NCBI RefSeq assembly: GCF_003369915.1
Contig: NC_046676.1
Location: 15,668,001-15,732,000, forward strand
From: Drosophila miranda
Taxonomy: Eukaryota > Arthropoda > Insecta > Diptera > Drosophilidae
Direction: 5' to 3'
Length of the DNA: 64,000 nt
The notes under the pieces were generated by a model. That model saw only the letters and a program-made list of their open reading frames with translations. It searched no databases and was not told the DNA's origin. Shown here piece by piece: positions 21,001-33,720 of this stretch (positions are counted from its first letter, which is position 1; each line of letters opens with the position of its first letter). Position numbers and translations under genes: made by a program.

Positions 21001-24000
21001 GCGGGGAGGATGGAGAATAGATAGCAGGAAGGAAGGATGGAAGGTTTATTTCATCGTCTAAATGGAGTGCACTGTGGCCGAGGATGGTGCGGAGCTGCTG
21101 GCAGGGCCCGATGCCATTTGTTAAGTGCAAGTTCAATAGCATTAAGAGTGCAACACAAATAACCATAAACCATTCCAAAAAGCTGCACATTCTGCATATT
21201 TTTGCAAGTCGTTGGATAGTGCTCTATGAATATATGGACGAGGGTGTGGAAGGTACATTTTGATTCTGATTGGTAAGCCAAAAAATATCGAAATTTGCGC
21301 TCTTTCTCCCAGCTCTGTCCAGTACTGGCAGTGTGTGTGCAGCATCAGGAACGGCATTTGTTTGCCAATGCAATTTTGAACAAGATTACGCATACGCCCA
21401 ATGGGACGGCGATCGATGCTCTTTGGCTGTGTGATTTATTGGGGCGCCTCGCTGTCCACACGACTGGTCCATGGGCGCCAACGACCGGTCAAAGAATTTC
21501 TCGCCGACTTCCTTAAGTTATTTCAATATTTACACTCGTGTAACATATGGCCAGAAGGCTGCGTAGGGCGGAACGATAAATGGCCGGGCAAAACCACAAT
21601 GATTTACTGCCCCAGTCCAGTCCGAGCACACACTTGACCACGAAATTCTTGTATACGAGTATGTACACCTTTGGGGGGTGTGCAGAATGTTGCTATAATT
21701 CTATTTTCTACTCAAAACCGCATTTATATTTATTACTTTGGCATAAATCTTGTCGCATTTTCACATTTGTGTCGAATTTGTCGAGTTCGCATGTGCTTAT
21801 GTATTCACGTAGGGTCTGGGCCGGGGCCGACGAAGGGACCAGCTCCCAGGACTCGCCATCGTTTCTGGCACGTCCACAGGTTTTTCCTATTTTCCACAAT
21901 AAACGCACATACCTCAGAACTCAGGTCAACAGGCAGCTAGAACATCTCCTTCTGCACCTGATGTGTGGGTGGCTCCTGGGTGCAAAATACAATATATGGC
22001 GTGTTTTTCTTTCGATATGGTACACGAAATGAAGTGTACATAATTTGGCATCGCACATTGAGGTGCATAAATTTTGTGCGGTGTCCCAATAAAAGCGTTG
22101 TAGTTGTCAAACACCAAGAGGACTGTCCGGAATGTCCTTTCAGAGGGGTGAATGCGATGGCCCGTGGCCCGTGTAGTACTTTGTTCTTCAGCAGAACTTA
22201 TTTCTGATTAAGCGATTTGTTTAAACAAGCTCTGTAAATAGTCCTTTCTTTAGCTTGAAGATAATCTGATGGGAGATTTCCTTCCATTACGAATGCTATT
22301 GCCTACTGGTATCTATCGATCTATCCGTTTACTTGCAACAGTAGACATCTATCATATATAGATGGAAATGAAGCAACGTTTAAAATTTAATTGCTTGACA
22401 CATGCATCCAGGAGAGTGTGAAATTTTTGGCAATAATTTCGGATGCCTGCAAAATCAACTGCCAATCAAACTGTCCAAATATTTGGGCAAAAACTGCTGG
22501 CCAAAATGTCAAAGGCAGAAACTATTCGACTCCTAACCAAACCAAGCCTGTCAAATATGTAAATTTCATGCTACCCCCAAGTGGCCGCCTGCATCTGTTC
22601 CACGCCTAGAAGAGCCCCCAGAGCTGTTGGAAAAGAACCAATTTTTCAGACAATTATTTATAATTGGTTATGGCATGTGTTGGAACTGTGTGACAGGCGC
22701 AGAATGTGCAACAATTAATGCCTGTTAGGCAAACAATTGCTGATATTAGTTAAATTATCTGGCCCCATGCAAGTCTGTGTCCAACGAAAGTTTGAAATCA
22801 ATTTTGTTTGCGTTAGAGGAACTGGTAGCAAGAGGAGCTGAGCAGCAACAAAAACACGCCCAGAGCTGAAATTGTCTGCCAGGGCTAGGCAAGTTAGCAG
22901 AGAGGCTAAGCAATTTGCTTAACCTTTAAGGGGGGTGTGGCACATTGGTGAAAGGAAAGGAGCATGTTCGCCGCATGGGTTGGGAGGGGCCTTTCGGTTC
23001 GTTGGCTGTGCTCAAAAATAACAAACTTATTGTTTAGATTTTGCCAATGACAGTTTTCCAGGGCCCTTTGTGTGCATCGAAGTAAAGAAAAAGCAGGATA
23101 CACACACACACGGGCAGGGAGGCGGCGGGCGGAGGTGGAGGTGGAGGCGGAGAAGGAGACGGAGACAAGAAGATACTTACGAGCCAGAGCACTCGTATGG
23201 CAACGGACAGCTCCTGTTCCCACTGCATCCACCTCTCAACCCCATTCCCAACCACTTTGCATAAATGTGGCAAAAATGTAATGCAAACAATTGAGAACTG
23301 CCAATGTGGGTGGCTTATGAAAGAAGAGCTTCATCAGCATCCAGAAATGTGAAGACTCAGAACGATGCAGTTTCGGAATTATGAAACCCAACTAATTCGT
23401 TCGCTTTTTATTTAAATTATCCGATTAAACGTATAATACATATGGTTTAAGCAATTCATTGCGTAACTTCGAAGGTAACTAAAGAATTATACTCGCTAAA
23501 AAAGCACCGCAGACTTACTGTGACTCCGGACACCCTATACAGAGGTGGTAGTCTCTAATTTGATCAAACTCAATTTGAGTGAGCCCGGGTACGCAGAGGG
23601 AGGGGGAGTCTCAGTGGTTATCCTTGGCAGTGACATGACTGGTGGCATTCGTGGCGTACCTTTTGGCATTTGAAAGCTGTTTGAAATCGCGACAGCTGCT
23701 GTCGCATATTCCTTCACTTTTTTATTAACTGCGTTGCCCTTTACCCGTATTTCTTTTATTCTCACCCGAACGAAGGATAGATGGCGATGGAGATGAATAG
23801 GGGGGGCGAATATAAAACGAGCAAATATAATTCAGTTTCAGCTGGGGGAAGGACTGCTGTCACAGCTTCCAGCATCCGGACAGATGCGTGGATGCATGAG
23901 GTGAGATGGATTCAACGTGTCTGTGGGGCTGTCTAATTTTATGTTGTGGCAGGGTCCTGAGGACCGACTGCCTTCCGAAGCGGCCACACATAAACCAATC

Positions 24001-25076
24001 TAATACCAATTTGCATTTGATTGCGATTTTGATTTGATTTTCTCGTTACGCGTGGAAAGTCCAACAAAGTCCCACCAGAAACCGGCGGTGACAAAACAAA
24101 ATGAGAAGCACCATTGCCACTCGCATTTGAATGGCTGCGGTCTCCCCTACCCAGTTTTTTGTGAAGCTTCAGTTGCTGCCAGAAAAAGCAAGAGAGACTC
24201 CAACTGCCACAATGAACACGCTCTCCGGACGTCTGGCCACAAAGTGCGGTTCAGCTCAGCTCCATTCAGTTTAGAGTCCCCAACCCGGATACCTAAATCA
24301 AGCTCCAGCTGCAGTTCCAGTTCCTCCCGCATAATGGCACACTTTCCGTTTCCGCTTTGGCCGAAAACAAAATGGCAATGCCCGGCTGCTGCGGCAACCA
24401 ACTTTTTGGTTGCTCCCGATCAATAATAGCTTAAATAAAATAATTGTAATTGCAAGAGCAACAAACAATAGCGAACGATTGCTGGCGAGGAACAGCCACA
24501 CCCACACCCTCGTCGCCATCGCCATTGGGAGCGCCGCCCACAGCTTCCGCATCTGGATGTTGGTCAGCAGTTCTCGGCTCTGCTCTCCGCTTCAACTATT
24601 TTAGTTGCAACTTTTGGTGGCAACTGTACACAGCCAGTGCCAAGCTGTGCTCAGTGCGGCTTGAGCCAAAGTTTCGTCTTTGGCCTCAACAGACAGTCAA
24701 TATCGGCGATAAGGAAGTTTTCTCTAATCTTTGATGCACATTAAAGTCATTAAAGAGTCTGGCTTTGAAGGAGTTTAAATTGGAAGGAGCTAGCTAATGA
24801 ATTAGCAGTACACAAAACCAACAACAATTTCGGCAGATATTATTAAATGTACTTCTAGATCTAGTTTTTGTTGTTGTTCTCCTATCACCTATCCTATCTT
24901 TGTAGAATCATTGTAGATTGTCCCCGCAAAGACTGGCTCCTGCTTAGACCACTTTATGAGGCTGACCATCGGAACAAACATTTATAGGATGACACATTTT
25001 TTCTCCTGCTGCCGGCAGCTCGGCAAATTTGCGGCTTTGCTTTCTTGTGTCAATTATTTAGCTGCTTTTTCCGCTG
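18092..25076. other. Non-coding region, no supported gene
   Basis: No coding sequence can be supported. The stretch contains tetranucleotide TACA/CATA runs (about 18415-18470 and 18985-19000), a G-rich purine tract at 23112-23170 and ordinary unique DNA. The open frames present (up to about 170 codons at 20469-20978) have no recognisable domains and show no codon-level signs of selection that I can judge by eye. Confidence 0.5.
23112..23170 (+). repeat. G-rich purine tract
   Basis: The stretch is made of GGAGGTGGAGGTGGAGGCGG-like units and then GGAGAC repeats, preceded by a short CA run. The spacing of GG/GGG blocks could allow G-quadruplex or triplex structure. That is a property of the bases; I have no evidence of function. 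Confidence 0.6.
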
Positions 25077-25111
25077 CCTGGCCTGGCCTGGCCTGGCCTG
25101 GCCTGGCCTGG
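25077..25111. repeat. CCTGG pentanucleotide array, 7 copies
   Basis: Seven perfect head-to-tail CCTGG units. It is a microsatellite with no sign of coding. Confidence 0.97.
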
Positions 25112-27747
25112 TCTCTGTAGATTTTAATTGAATCTCATATACAAAGCAGCAGCAGCAACAGTGGAAGTCGCAGCCACAACAGCAGTTGCAGTTGCACAGG
25201 AATAGGCAGTGGTAGAGGAAGATGCAGAAGCAGAAGCAGGCACAGCATCAGGCGACGAGTAGGGCAGCTCTTCGTACTCCTCGTATTGTGCTCCCAAGTG
25301 CGGCATTAGCTTGGCCTGTTCCCTGTTCGCTGCTACCGAGCGCGGGCTCCAGCATGCAGCTCCGCTGCGGCCCGCTGCTGATGTCGATGTCGATGCCGTT
25401 GCTATCAGGCACTTTTATCGCCGGCCACATCTGCACCAAATAAAATAATTGAACGTTTTGCGATAAGCATCACTCGCAGCAGCTTCGCTTCAGCTCTTGT
25501 GTTGTCCAAAGAAGCGGTCCCAACCATGGAGCAGCAGCATCCCAATCTTCTCGGGCAGCTTGGCCGAGGCTCCTTGCCCGATTCGTGTACAGCAAATGTC
25601 ATGTTTACAGACCGCACTCAGCCGATTTGTGTCAAAGTTGAGTTTAGTATCTATAAAATTATATAATACACTTCCTGATTTCATTTTTTTGTAGTTCTCT
25701 TTGTTGGCTTTTTTGCAATGAAAAATCTAGTTCACTGGCCGCTGCCTCGGGGACGCCACTGTTTGGGTTTCCCTTGTCTTTACAAGCCGCGGCATTGTTC
25801 GACTCTGGCCCTATGCTGGCACTGGATTTGGGTCTGCCAATGCCAATGGCAATGGCCATTGTGGTGCTGCTCTGCCTCTGGCTGAACTTGTGAGGCAAGT
25901 TAATGCTCGGTGAAGCACTACAGACTGTTACTAAAAGGAATTACGAGGAATTAAATCGATAACTGAAGTCTGCAGCAGCAGTTTCCATAGATTTTGCTTC
26001 AATTAATTAGCATCCCTTGCAGGCATTAGCTATCTATGAATATTTTTAAGTGCAATTGAATTTCTAATGGAGCAAATAAGCCAATAATGTACTTTTCACT
26101 AATCAATTATGATATGTGTATCTATAGAATAGATTTTGTGACAACCAAAACCTCAAAAGTATCACTTGCTCCAATTTCGTTTTCATAAAATGGCGTTTAA
26201 AGTACATATTCTCCAATAATTGGTTTTCCTTTAACGATGTGCCGATAAAGTGCTTCTCAGTTAATAAATAACTATCCAAAAGAGGGAGCGAGAGAAAGAG
26301 ATGGCTCCAGGGGGAAGCCGACTGACTGCTGGAACGGTCCTGGCCCTGTTGGGTGTTGCTTCGGCGGATTGTGATTAACTGTCGTCAAAGCAGAAAGCAG
26401 CCGTGGCACGAGCTGATGGCTCTCTCCGATTGCTTCTGCTGCAAATTACTTATGCATTATTATAACTTTGATTCCCGGCTTATAATGGCAGGGGCAGGGG
26501 CAGGGGCAGGTCCCACATCAACGGCAGCAGCAACACAAAAACAAGACGCACGCTCATTTATCTTGATGTGGACGCATCCTCTCCGCCATCTGATGCTGGC
26601 CGGCACATGCAGCGATTTTTCAACAGCGGCGCGTTATGCTGTCTTCATTGTGGCATTATCTGCAAGCGCGGTTTCTGTTTCTGGTCCTCCTCCTTCTTTG
26701 TTCTTCTTTTTGGGGTGCATACGTCAGCGGTGCTGGGACTGATAAGGGAACGCTGCGAAGCTGCTACCATTTCTGCATTGTACGCTAAAATATTTCTCAT
26801 GTAAGGGCCCCCGACAAGGAGACTCTGATTTGGCCGGCCAATGGGGGTCCCGTCCCACTCCTCGATCCTCGATCCCGGTCCCGCTCCTCCTCCGACATTG
26901 AGGACCATTTAAAGCACCAAAGGGTAGATCTGAAAAACTGATAACGTTACGTATACGTCTGGCTGTCTTCCTGTATTTACCTTTCAGCCGCATCCGAGTG
27001 CGCGTCCGGGGCCTGTGAATTATTTTTTGACAACTCTTTGGTCATCGATTAAGCAGCTTAAGGCTTATCAGCTACGCGGCTGTCGGTTGCGCTGCCCCAA
27101 AAAGGGGAGAAATCAGAAAATCTGGGTGAGTGAAGTGACCCTGCACACAAGGTAAATACAGTCGCGGCTGAAAGGTTCGCGGAATACACAGATGAAGTTC
27201 TGAAAAAATATTGATATTTAAAGATACTTATTTACGCTTGGATAAAATAAAGGCTATGGATTGTTTTCGAGCACAAAATCATTAAACAGTAAGAACTTCT
27301 CGGAATTCGTCAGATCGTCAGCATGAATATCTTGGAAATCATTCTGTAATAAGGTAAAATTACTCATTGAACGACAACTGAACATGAAAGAGATGCAATA
27401 CCTACAGGCAGATTAACCTTTGGCATCCACCAGCCTCATTCCTCAGTTGTCAAATGCACGGCCCCATCTCGATCCAAAGATCTGGTAGAATCAATTAATA
27501 CAAGCTTCTGCTGGGAGCCGCTTTTTACCCCGATTCCAGCCAAATGCCAAGTTCAAACGGATTGGCAGGGAGATACATACAGCTAGCTCCCAGCTAAACG
27601 ATTTATTAATGCAAACTGTCTACGACAGTCTGTGGCATTCGTCTATCGCTGTTCATTTGGTTCTTTTTCGTTTGTTTAATTGAAATGAATTCATTAAGCC
27701 TTTGATTTGCCTTGCAAATCGATGGCCACAAAGCCACTGGGAGCTGA

Positions 27748-27772
27748 TGCTGCTGCTGCTGCTGCTGTTGCT
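27748..27772. repeat. CTG trinucleotide run
   Basis: A short run of GCT/CTG with one TTG interruption, one of several CAG-class repeats in this region. Confidence 0.9.
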
Positions 27773-30700
27773 GATGATGGCTGTTGCTCTCCTTACCTTT
27801 GACGTCTTTCGACTGGGGTTCGGGTAATGGGGCGCACATCAAAGCGCGGCCAGTTGCTACCAACGTCATTGGCCGTGGCTCTGCAATAATTTAAAGCGAA
27901 TTAAATATACGAAAATTAACTGCAGCAACAGTTGCTCCAGTTCCAGTTCCAATTCCAATTCCGACTCTGATCTGTTGCAACTGTTGCACGTTTTGCATGT
28001 CGGGAAAATTGCTTCATTTGTGTCCATGCGACTGTCAACAGGGAACATGATAAACCGAACGGACATAATGAGTGACAGACTTAGAGGGCTTCCTCCACCC
28101 TTTCAGAGTTTTTTGGTGGTACCTTGGTAGCAGTAAAGTTGCCACTAACAACGGACCATTTTAATTATAGCTAGTGGCATTTGTACCCAAAAATAGCCTT
28201 AAGGGAACACCAGCCACCGAAAATATCAATATCAAATCGACACTTTTGTACCATTTGCAAAGAGCCCAATATGCCCGATTGAATGAGTGCATAACATACC
28301 AAGCCTTCAAATGCCTAGCAACAAATAGCTGCTGCGGCAGGACCAGGCCAGAGTCAAGAGGCTCGCCGACGCGTTATGACTACGTGACTGCCCGAAAACT
28401 TGGGCCAAGAGTTCTGCTGTTCGAGCGGAAAATTGTTGCACTCCCGCACACGGCCCAATGGACTCCTTGATGGAATCAAGCTAATGGCACGTGCTTATCG
28501 AGCATATCGGCTGGCATAATGTCGCCATTGGAGAGAAGAGCTACTATCAAAGTAAGGATAAGTGTGCTATAAAAGTTGAATTTGCACTTGAGATTGAGGA
28601 TTGCTGAGCTCTGAATTTATGAGTTGCTGCCTAAGGCGAAATTCTGGCCAAACAAACTCAAATTATTTCGAGGACTGGCAATTATGCAATCGTTTGTGCT
28701 GCAAACAAAATAAAGCCAAGGATCCGATGGAGAGTTTTGGCAAGCAGGAAGACAGTCGCACAGACAGACAGACACCAAGTTGGTCGAGTGGGTTCTGGCG
28801 GACTAAAAACTCCAAATCGATATGCAAATAAACGAATGAGGCGTACACACAAATCGCAGAAACGAGCTAAGCTGCCACGCCTCTCCGAGCCGCCCTTATC
28901 CACTGCTGTCTCTGTTTCTATGGCCAGCAAAAAGCCGTTCTGACCAAATTCGTCGATGGGACCTGCATTCGGTCAGATTCCGACTCCGACTCTGTGGATC
29001 CATGCATTGGTGGTCTCTTCCATGGGTACTTTGTTGTTTTCTGTTGCTGCTTCTGTTGGTGCAATTGCTATTGCTACCAATTGTGCATGCAATTTATTTT
29101 AAAGAAATAATTGCTTTGCCGCATGTTGCTGGGATTGCCTTGGTCCGGACTCGGCTACTGCCTGCGATTATGCAAATATTAGTAGTCCGAGTCCTCGTCT
29201 TCGTCCTCGCCCCTGTCGTGGACTCTGCAGTTTTTGTACGGCATTCCAATATAATAATAAAGAACGGCAAGTGAAAGAGTGGCCGGTGTTTGCATATAAT
29301 CTAATTTGAATTTGAATATGCCACACACAGTGCCAGGCTCTGTGATTCCATTTGGTCATCCCTTCTCCGCCAGCCAACACTTTGTGCATAAATCAAATTA
29401 TTGGCCACCCTTCATTTGCACGGGATAGGGATTACACAACATGGGCTGAAATTATGAAACAAATAATACAGAAAATGTATAAATTTATATCCGAAATTCA
29501 TAATGAATATATGTTTACAGAAGGATAAAACGTAGACGTGTCAGAGATGGGCTTAAGTTCTTCTATCATCTTTATGGGACCAAAGCCCTATACAAAAAGA
29601 GGGAAAACGATGTATACAACAGATAGCATTTATGCAGTTCGTTTTACCCTTGTGCGGTTTTAAAACCACTTTTTCGTGGCTGTTTAAATCCAATGCTAGT
29701 AACAGGTGAATCCACTGCCCACTCGCAAATTTTTTTGTTTAAATGCAGCAGTTTCGAGAAGCGAGCATTCACTGTGAATAACTGATTTATATTGCATCTA
29801 TCGGAGAATCTGAAAAACAAACTCATATTATTTGAGAAACAGCAAACTTTTGTGGCTATTCCGTGGGCCTTGCAACAGCACCAACCCGCAACTTTCAGCG
29901 AAAACTGCAAAAATAACAACTGCAGTTCGCTTACTCTTTTTGGTGGGTTGGTTAATGAAAGTGCCAGTAAATGGAATTGGCTTTGGCACACACTCTTTGG
30001 GCCAGCTCTTTCATTTCAGTTTTCGCCAGAAGACATGCACGTATGTACGTACATATGTGGGCTTCACAAAAGTTTATCTTATAAAACAACAACAAGCACT
30101 TAAGTGTTATATGCCACCGTATTACAAATGCCGAGGCCTCAAAAACTCCGACAGAACGGGCCCTGTGAACCGATACCATATGCCCTGTCCCGGCCCCAGT
30201 CCCAGTCGGAGTCCCAGAACGCAACGTAGCATAAATGAAGAAAGCTGATAAGAATAAAAGGGCAACACAAGGAAGTTGGCGTTGAAGTTAAAGAAGGCGG
30301 CAAAGGAGAAATTATTGCGGCCCGCATATGTAGGTACGCATATGGGTTTGAGGCCGAATGAGATCCGAAATTGAATGTTGCGTTTGGAGCGGAGGTCGTG
30401 GACCAGGTGACAAGCCACGCCAGTCCGCCAGTACCCACAGGTGCACCCCCAGCCAAAGTGGCGGACCTTGCTCCCAAAAATCGAGCCACGTATTTAGCAA
30501 TCGCCTTTAGCCAAACATTTTGACATGGGTTACAGCGAGCAGTGTAGGTGAAAATGAGGCAAGCCAATCCCCAAGAGTGGCACGGCAAAACCCTTTCCAC
30601 GCCTGGGTGTTTCACCCATGTCAGGGCCCTGACATCTGGCGTTAACCACCAGGTCGGAGCGAAAGAAAGTCTCTCTGCCCCAGTTGCAAATCATAACGTA

Positions 30701-31872
30701 TCATATCACATCATATCGGAGTATAATTTTTAATGAGTTGGATTTCAGCGCAGAGCAATTCCCCCAAATTTATTTCCGTTCAGTATTTTCACCAATTCCC
30801 GTTTCGTATCTGCTGCACGTTTATGCATTCGTTTCTTGCTTTTTTTATTCTCTTTTTTTTTGGGTTGAACTTATCAAGGAAGCGTCATTGTCCGTCCGCC
30901 TCTGTCAGAGTGTGTTTTGCGATATGCTGCAAAGCACAGAAAAAAGGACAGGTAATGCTATAGCGGATGCTCCGACTGAATGATACCCAATACACAGATT
31001 CTATTTGGTTTTAAATGGGCCAAGCTGCGAATACCATATCCTCCTGTATTCGAAGAGTAATGGGCAACAAACCAAAATGGAAGTGCCAAAAAATATCAAA
31101 TTATTCTGTAGTCTGCCCTCTGGCATTACTGGATCCGAAATGTCAGTGTCGGATGAAGGTGAACGTCGCCAATTAGCAGCTGCGGCCATTGCCATGCAAA
31201 AATGTGTGCTCCCCGCCGCTCGTTTGACCAGTTCGAGTTCTGCATCCCATCCGATCCCATCCCATCCAGAAACAACGGCTCCAACTTCCGTCACATAATA
31301 AATTCATAACAAATCAGGCACACACATTCACGTGCAGCATTCTGCTCAAAACATGCGACATTATAATGCCACATTATGTTGCCAGTGCGTGAAAGAACCG
31401 TACATCAGAGCATCGGGGCAACAATAAATCAAAAATACACAAACATTGGCCCCTACACAAGCGCATGAACATGCATATACTGTACACATGTTTGTGTCCA
31501 CCATGCAATGTTGTCTAGTCTCCGCCAAGGTTTATTTCCACAAGGTGAGACGATTCTGAAAAGGAAACACTAACATATAGCTGACAGTGGTAGTGGTAGT
31601 GCTTCACCTTAAACTAGTATACCTTGCCTTTAGCGTCTCCTCCAGTTCCCCCGAAGGATTGTACACACAAGTTCACATAACCTCAAACATATGTATGTAT
31701 ATATGGATGTGGAATTCGCAAAATTATTACACTTGACATGATTGAATATGCCGCTGAGTACCAGTTGCGACCACAGCTTATTCGGCGTCCGTCCGCAGGT
31801 GCCCAGCAAGTGCCTGCCTCTCCATCCTCCAGCGGAACACTCACCGCGTCCCGTGGTTCTTGTTACCGATTC

Positions 31873-31917
31873 TGGTGGTGGTGGTGGTGCTGCTGCTGCT
31901 GCTGTTGTTGTTGTTGC
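31873..31917. repeat. Compound TGG / GCT / GTT trinucleotide repeat
   Basis: About five TGG/GGT units pass into about five GCT units and then GTT units. It is a typical compound microsatellite. Confidence 0.9.
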
Positions 31918-32609
31918 GACTGGACATACATAGTTTTTCGCTGTCTCTGTGGACAATTCCCGTTCCTCGCATGTATGTAGTAGGTTGACATGCCGCATAA
32001 ATGTAAGTGAACACAATGTTGTTTTAGTGCAGTTTACACTGCAATTTTCCAATAAACAAACAAGAAATGGATGGTAGCTTCAGGGCCAGAAGTTCCGTTC
32101 GGATAGTGTTGGATAGCGCAAAAAGTGGGCACAACAGTTGCGAAGCTTCATTAAGCATCGATCTTTATTTTTATCAATGTATTTATAATCATAAAAAAAA
32201 TGCATTTAATTTCGTTTTTTGTTAATTAAAAATAATCATTACTTGCGATGTTGGTATTGATGAAGATTTCACAATCAAATCTGCAAATGAAAATTTAATT
32301 AAACAGTAGATACATACAAAATGTACATACATAGTATGGATGCTTTCTTTAAAATCAACTGAAAGCAACGATGGTGCCATCTCGATACTTTTTCGCAGGG
32401 GGTGCTCTTAATAAATGGCGGCAAATGCATAATCAAGAAAATGTATTTCTTGTTGGCTTAGAAATATGTGTCGATTTGTACGTAGTACTTATATGTTTTG
32501 TATATTTCAGACCAGATCCGGACGATCATAATATCACACGCTAACCTCTGGCGGAGTCCACTCTTCAAAATTTTAACATCAACATTTATATTGCCCATCC
32601 CATCAAAAG

Positions 32610-32667
32610 GTAAGTTCACCATAGATTTCCAAATGGACCTCATACAAAAGCCTTACTGTCCTTCTAG
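32610..32667 (+). other. Predicted 58-bp 5'-UTR intron of the crossbronx-like gene
   Basis: A consensus donor (AAAAG then GTAAGT) at 32610 and an acceptor preceded by a pyrimidine-rich tract (CCTTCTAG, ending 32667) flank 58 bp just before the ATG at 32683. The size and signals are typical of fly introns. The exon upstream of it would be non-coding and may begin near 32510, where a TATATTTCAG sequence could be an initiator or another acceptor. Confidence 0.6.
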
Positions 32668-32682
32668 AGCTGGACTCCTACC

Positions 32683-33468
32683 ATGTGGTTTAGCTGGAAC
32701 AACACAGAGCAGAGCATTGCCGTCAGGCAGGGCTACCAGGTACTGGCCGAATACCAACTGATCGAGCAGGAGCAGCTGAAGAACATTTATGCCATTCCCA
32801 GCTATGCCAGTGCACTGCATTGGTTCGGTGTTATCTTCATACACAGCGGATTCTATGCGGGGAGCATGTTCCGCTTCTCCATAATACTGCCGGACAACTT
32901 TCCGAACGGTACCAGCCTGCCTACGATCATCTTTACAACTACGTGCTACCATCCACACATTCGACCGCAGACCCAAAGCCTGGACCTGACACCCTTCTTC
33001 ACAGGGTGGAGGAAGGATCACTACCACGTCTGGCACCTGCTCAAGTATATTCAGGCCATCTTCGCCGATCCCGAGGGCAGCATAAGCGCCACTGTTACTC
33101 CTTCCGGTGATAGAGTGTGCTTGAAGGAAGCGTACAATCTGGACGCCCTGGCTATGCTCTCCAATGACCGCGTAGCGTTCATCAAGAAGGTGCAGGAACT
33201 GGCTTTATTCACCAAGAAACACATGTACGACAAGCCAACATCCAATGATCCGCACTATATAGTCATTGAACCCTTTTGTTCAGAGCGGCATACAAAGATT
33301 ATGGAGCAGCTGAAGAGTCCCAGTTGGAAAGAGGCGACTTCCATGGACACTTCCCCACCTGCTCAATGCTTGGCCAGGATCGACTCCTCCAGGCAAATGG
33401 ATGAAGAGGAGGCCAAGCAGGCCAAACTCTTCGCTAAGAATGGCAAAGCCGCTGCTGCCTTACAATAG
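32683..33468 (+). CDS. CG16894: Crossbronx-like protein (AKTIP/FTS family, inactive E2 fold), 261 aa
   Basis: Single-exon coding region for a member of the AKTIP/FTS family of ubiquitin-conjugating-enzyme variants. I recognise it as the Drosophila crossbronx-like protein rather than crossbronx itself. The symbol is from memory. The UBC-like domain spans about residues 14-175: helix 1 with [11 protein letters not shown], beta strands ending [12 protein letters not shown] (63-74), then SLPTIIF, and a HPH motif (90-92) where active E2 enzymes have HPN. The segment where the catalytic Cys normally follows reads SLDLTPFF (99-106), without a cysteine, so no ubiquitin transfer is expected. The conserved block [10 protein letters not shown] (189-198) and a charged, Ala/Lys-rich tail follow. 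AKTIP relatives act as adaptors in vesicle transport; in this fly branch the role is not known to me. No broken codons are present. The gene stands alone in roughly 50 kb of non-coding DNA. Confidence 0.93.
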   Translation: MWFSWNNTEQSIAVRQGYQVLAEYQLIEQEQLKNIYAIPSYASALHWFGVIFIHSGFYAGSMFRFSIILPDNFPNGTSLPTIIFTTTCYHPHIRPQTQSLDLTPFFTGWRKDHYHVWHLLKYIQAIFADPEGSISATVTPSGDRVCLKEAYNLDALAMLSNDRVAFIKKVQELALFTKKHMYDKPTSNDPHYIVIEPFCSERHTKIMEQLKSPSWKEATSMDTSPPAQCLARIDSSRQMDEEEAKQAKLFAKNGKAAAALQ

Positions 33469-33539
33469 CCAAAAAATTATTCGATCACACAAATTCTTTT
33501 AAAATATAAAATTTAAATACAAATGTACTTTATATGGCT

Positions 33540-33720
33540 ATTTTTTAACTATCGGTAGCACCCTCATCGGTAATGCCTACTCCAATCGATAGTTGCTTAA
33601 AATCAATGAATCGAAATCGGCATCTTGTGTGAATTGGCTGCGCAATTAGTTTATTTTCAAGTTTTGTGTTTTTGTGTTTGCAAATATCCAAACAATGACC
33701 GTGCTGAACAGACACAGACA
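33540..33720 (+). promoter_or_regulatory. Possible promoter downstream of crossbronx-like gene
   Basis: This stretch has an inverted repeat AACTATCG (33546-33553) and CGATAGTT (33586-33593). The right arm sits in AATCGATAG, matching 7 of 8 bases of the DRE element TATCGATA. About 100 bases on, CAAACAATGACC (ATG at 33694) opens a 29-codon frame that ends without any recognisable domain. DRE-type elements mark many fly housekeeping promoters, so a first exon of a gene lying to the right is possible. This is a weak call based on motifs only. Confidence 0.25.

Larger units (their letters stand above)
25112..32509. other. Non-coding region upstream of the crossbronx-like gene
   Basis: No gene is supported. 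CAG/CTG clusters occur at about 25146-25240, 27748-27772 and 31873-31917, and open frames over them are poly-Gln/Ala/Leu artefacts of the repeats. The last 150 bases or so before 32510 should include the promoter of the crossbronx-like gene, where GATGGTGCCATC (near 32371) is a near-palindrome. Confidence 0.45.
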
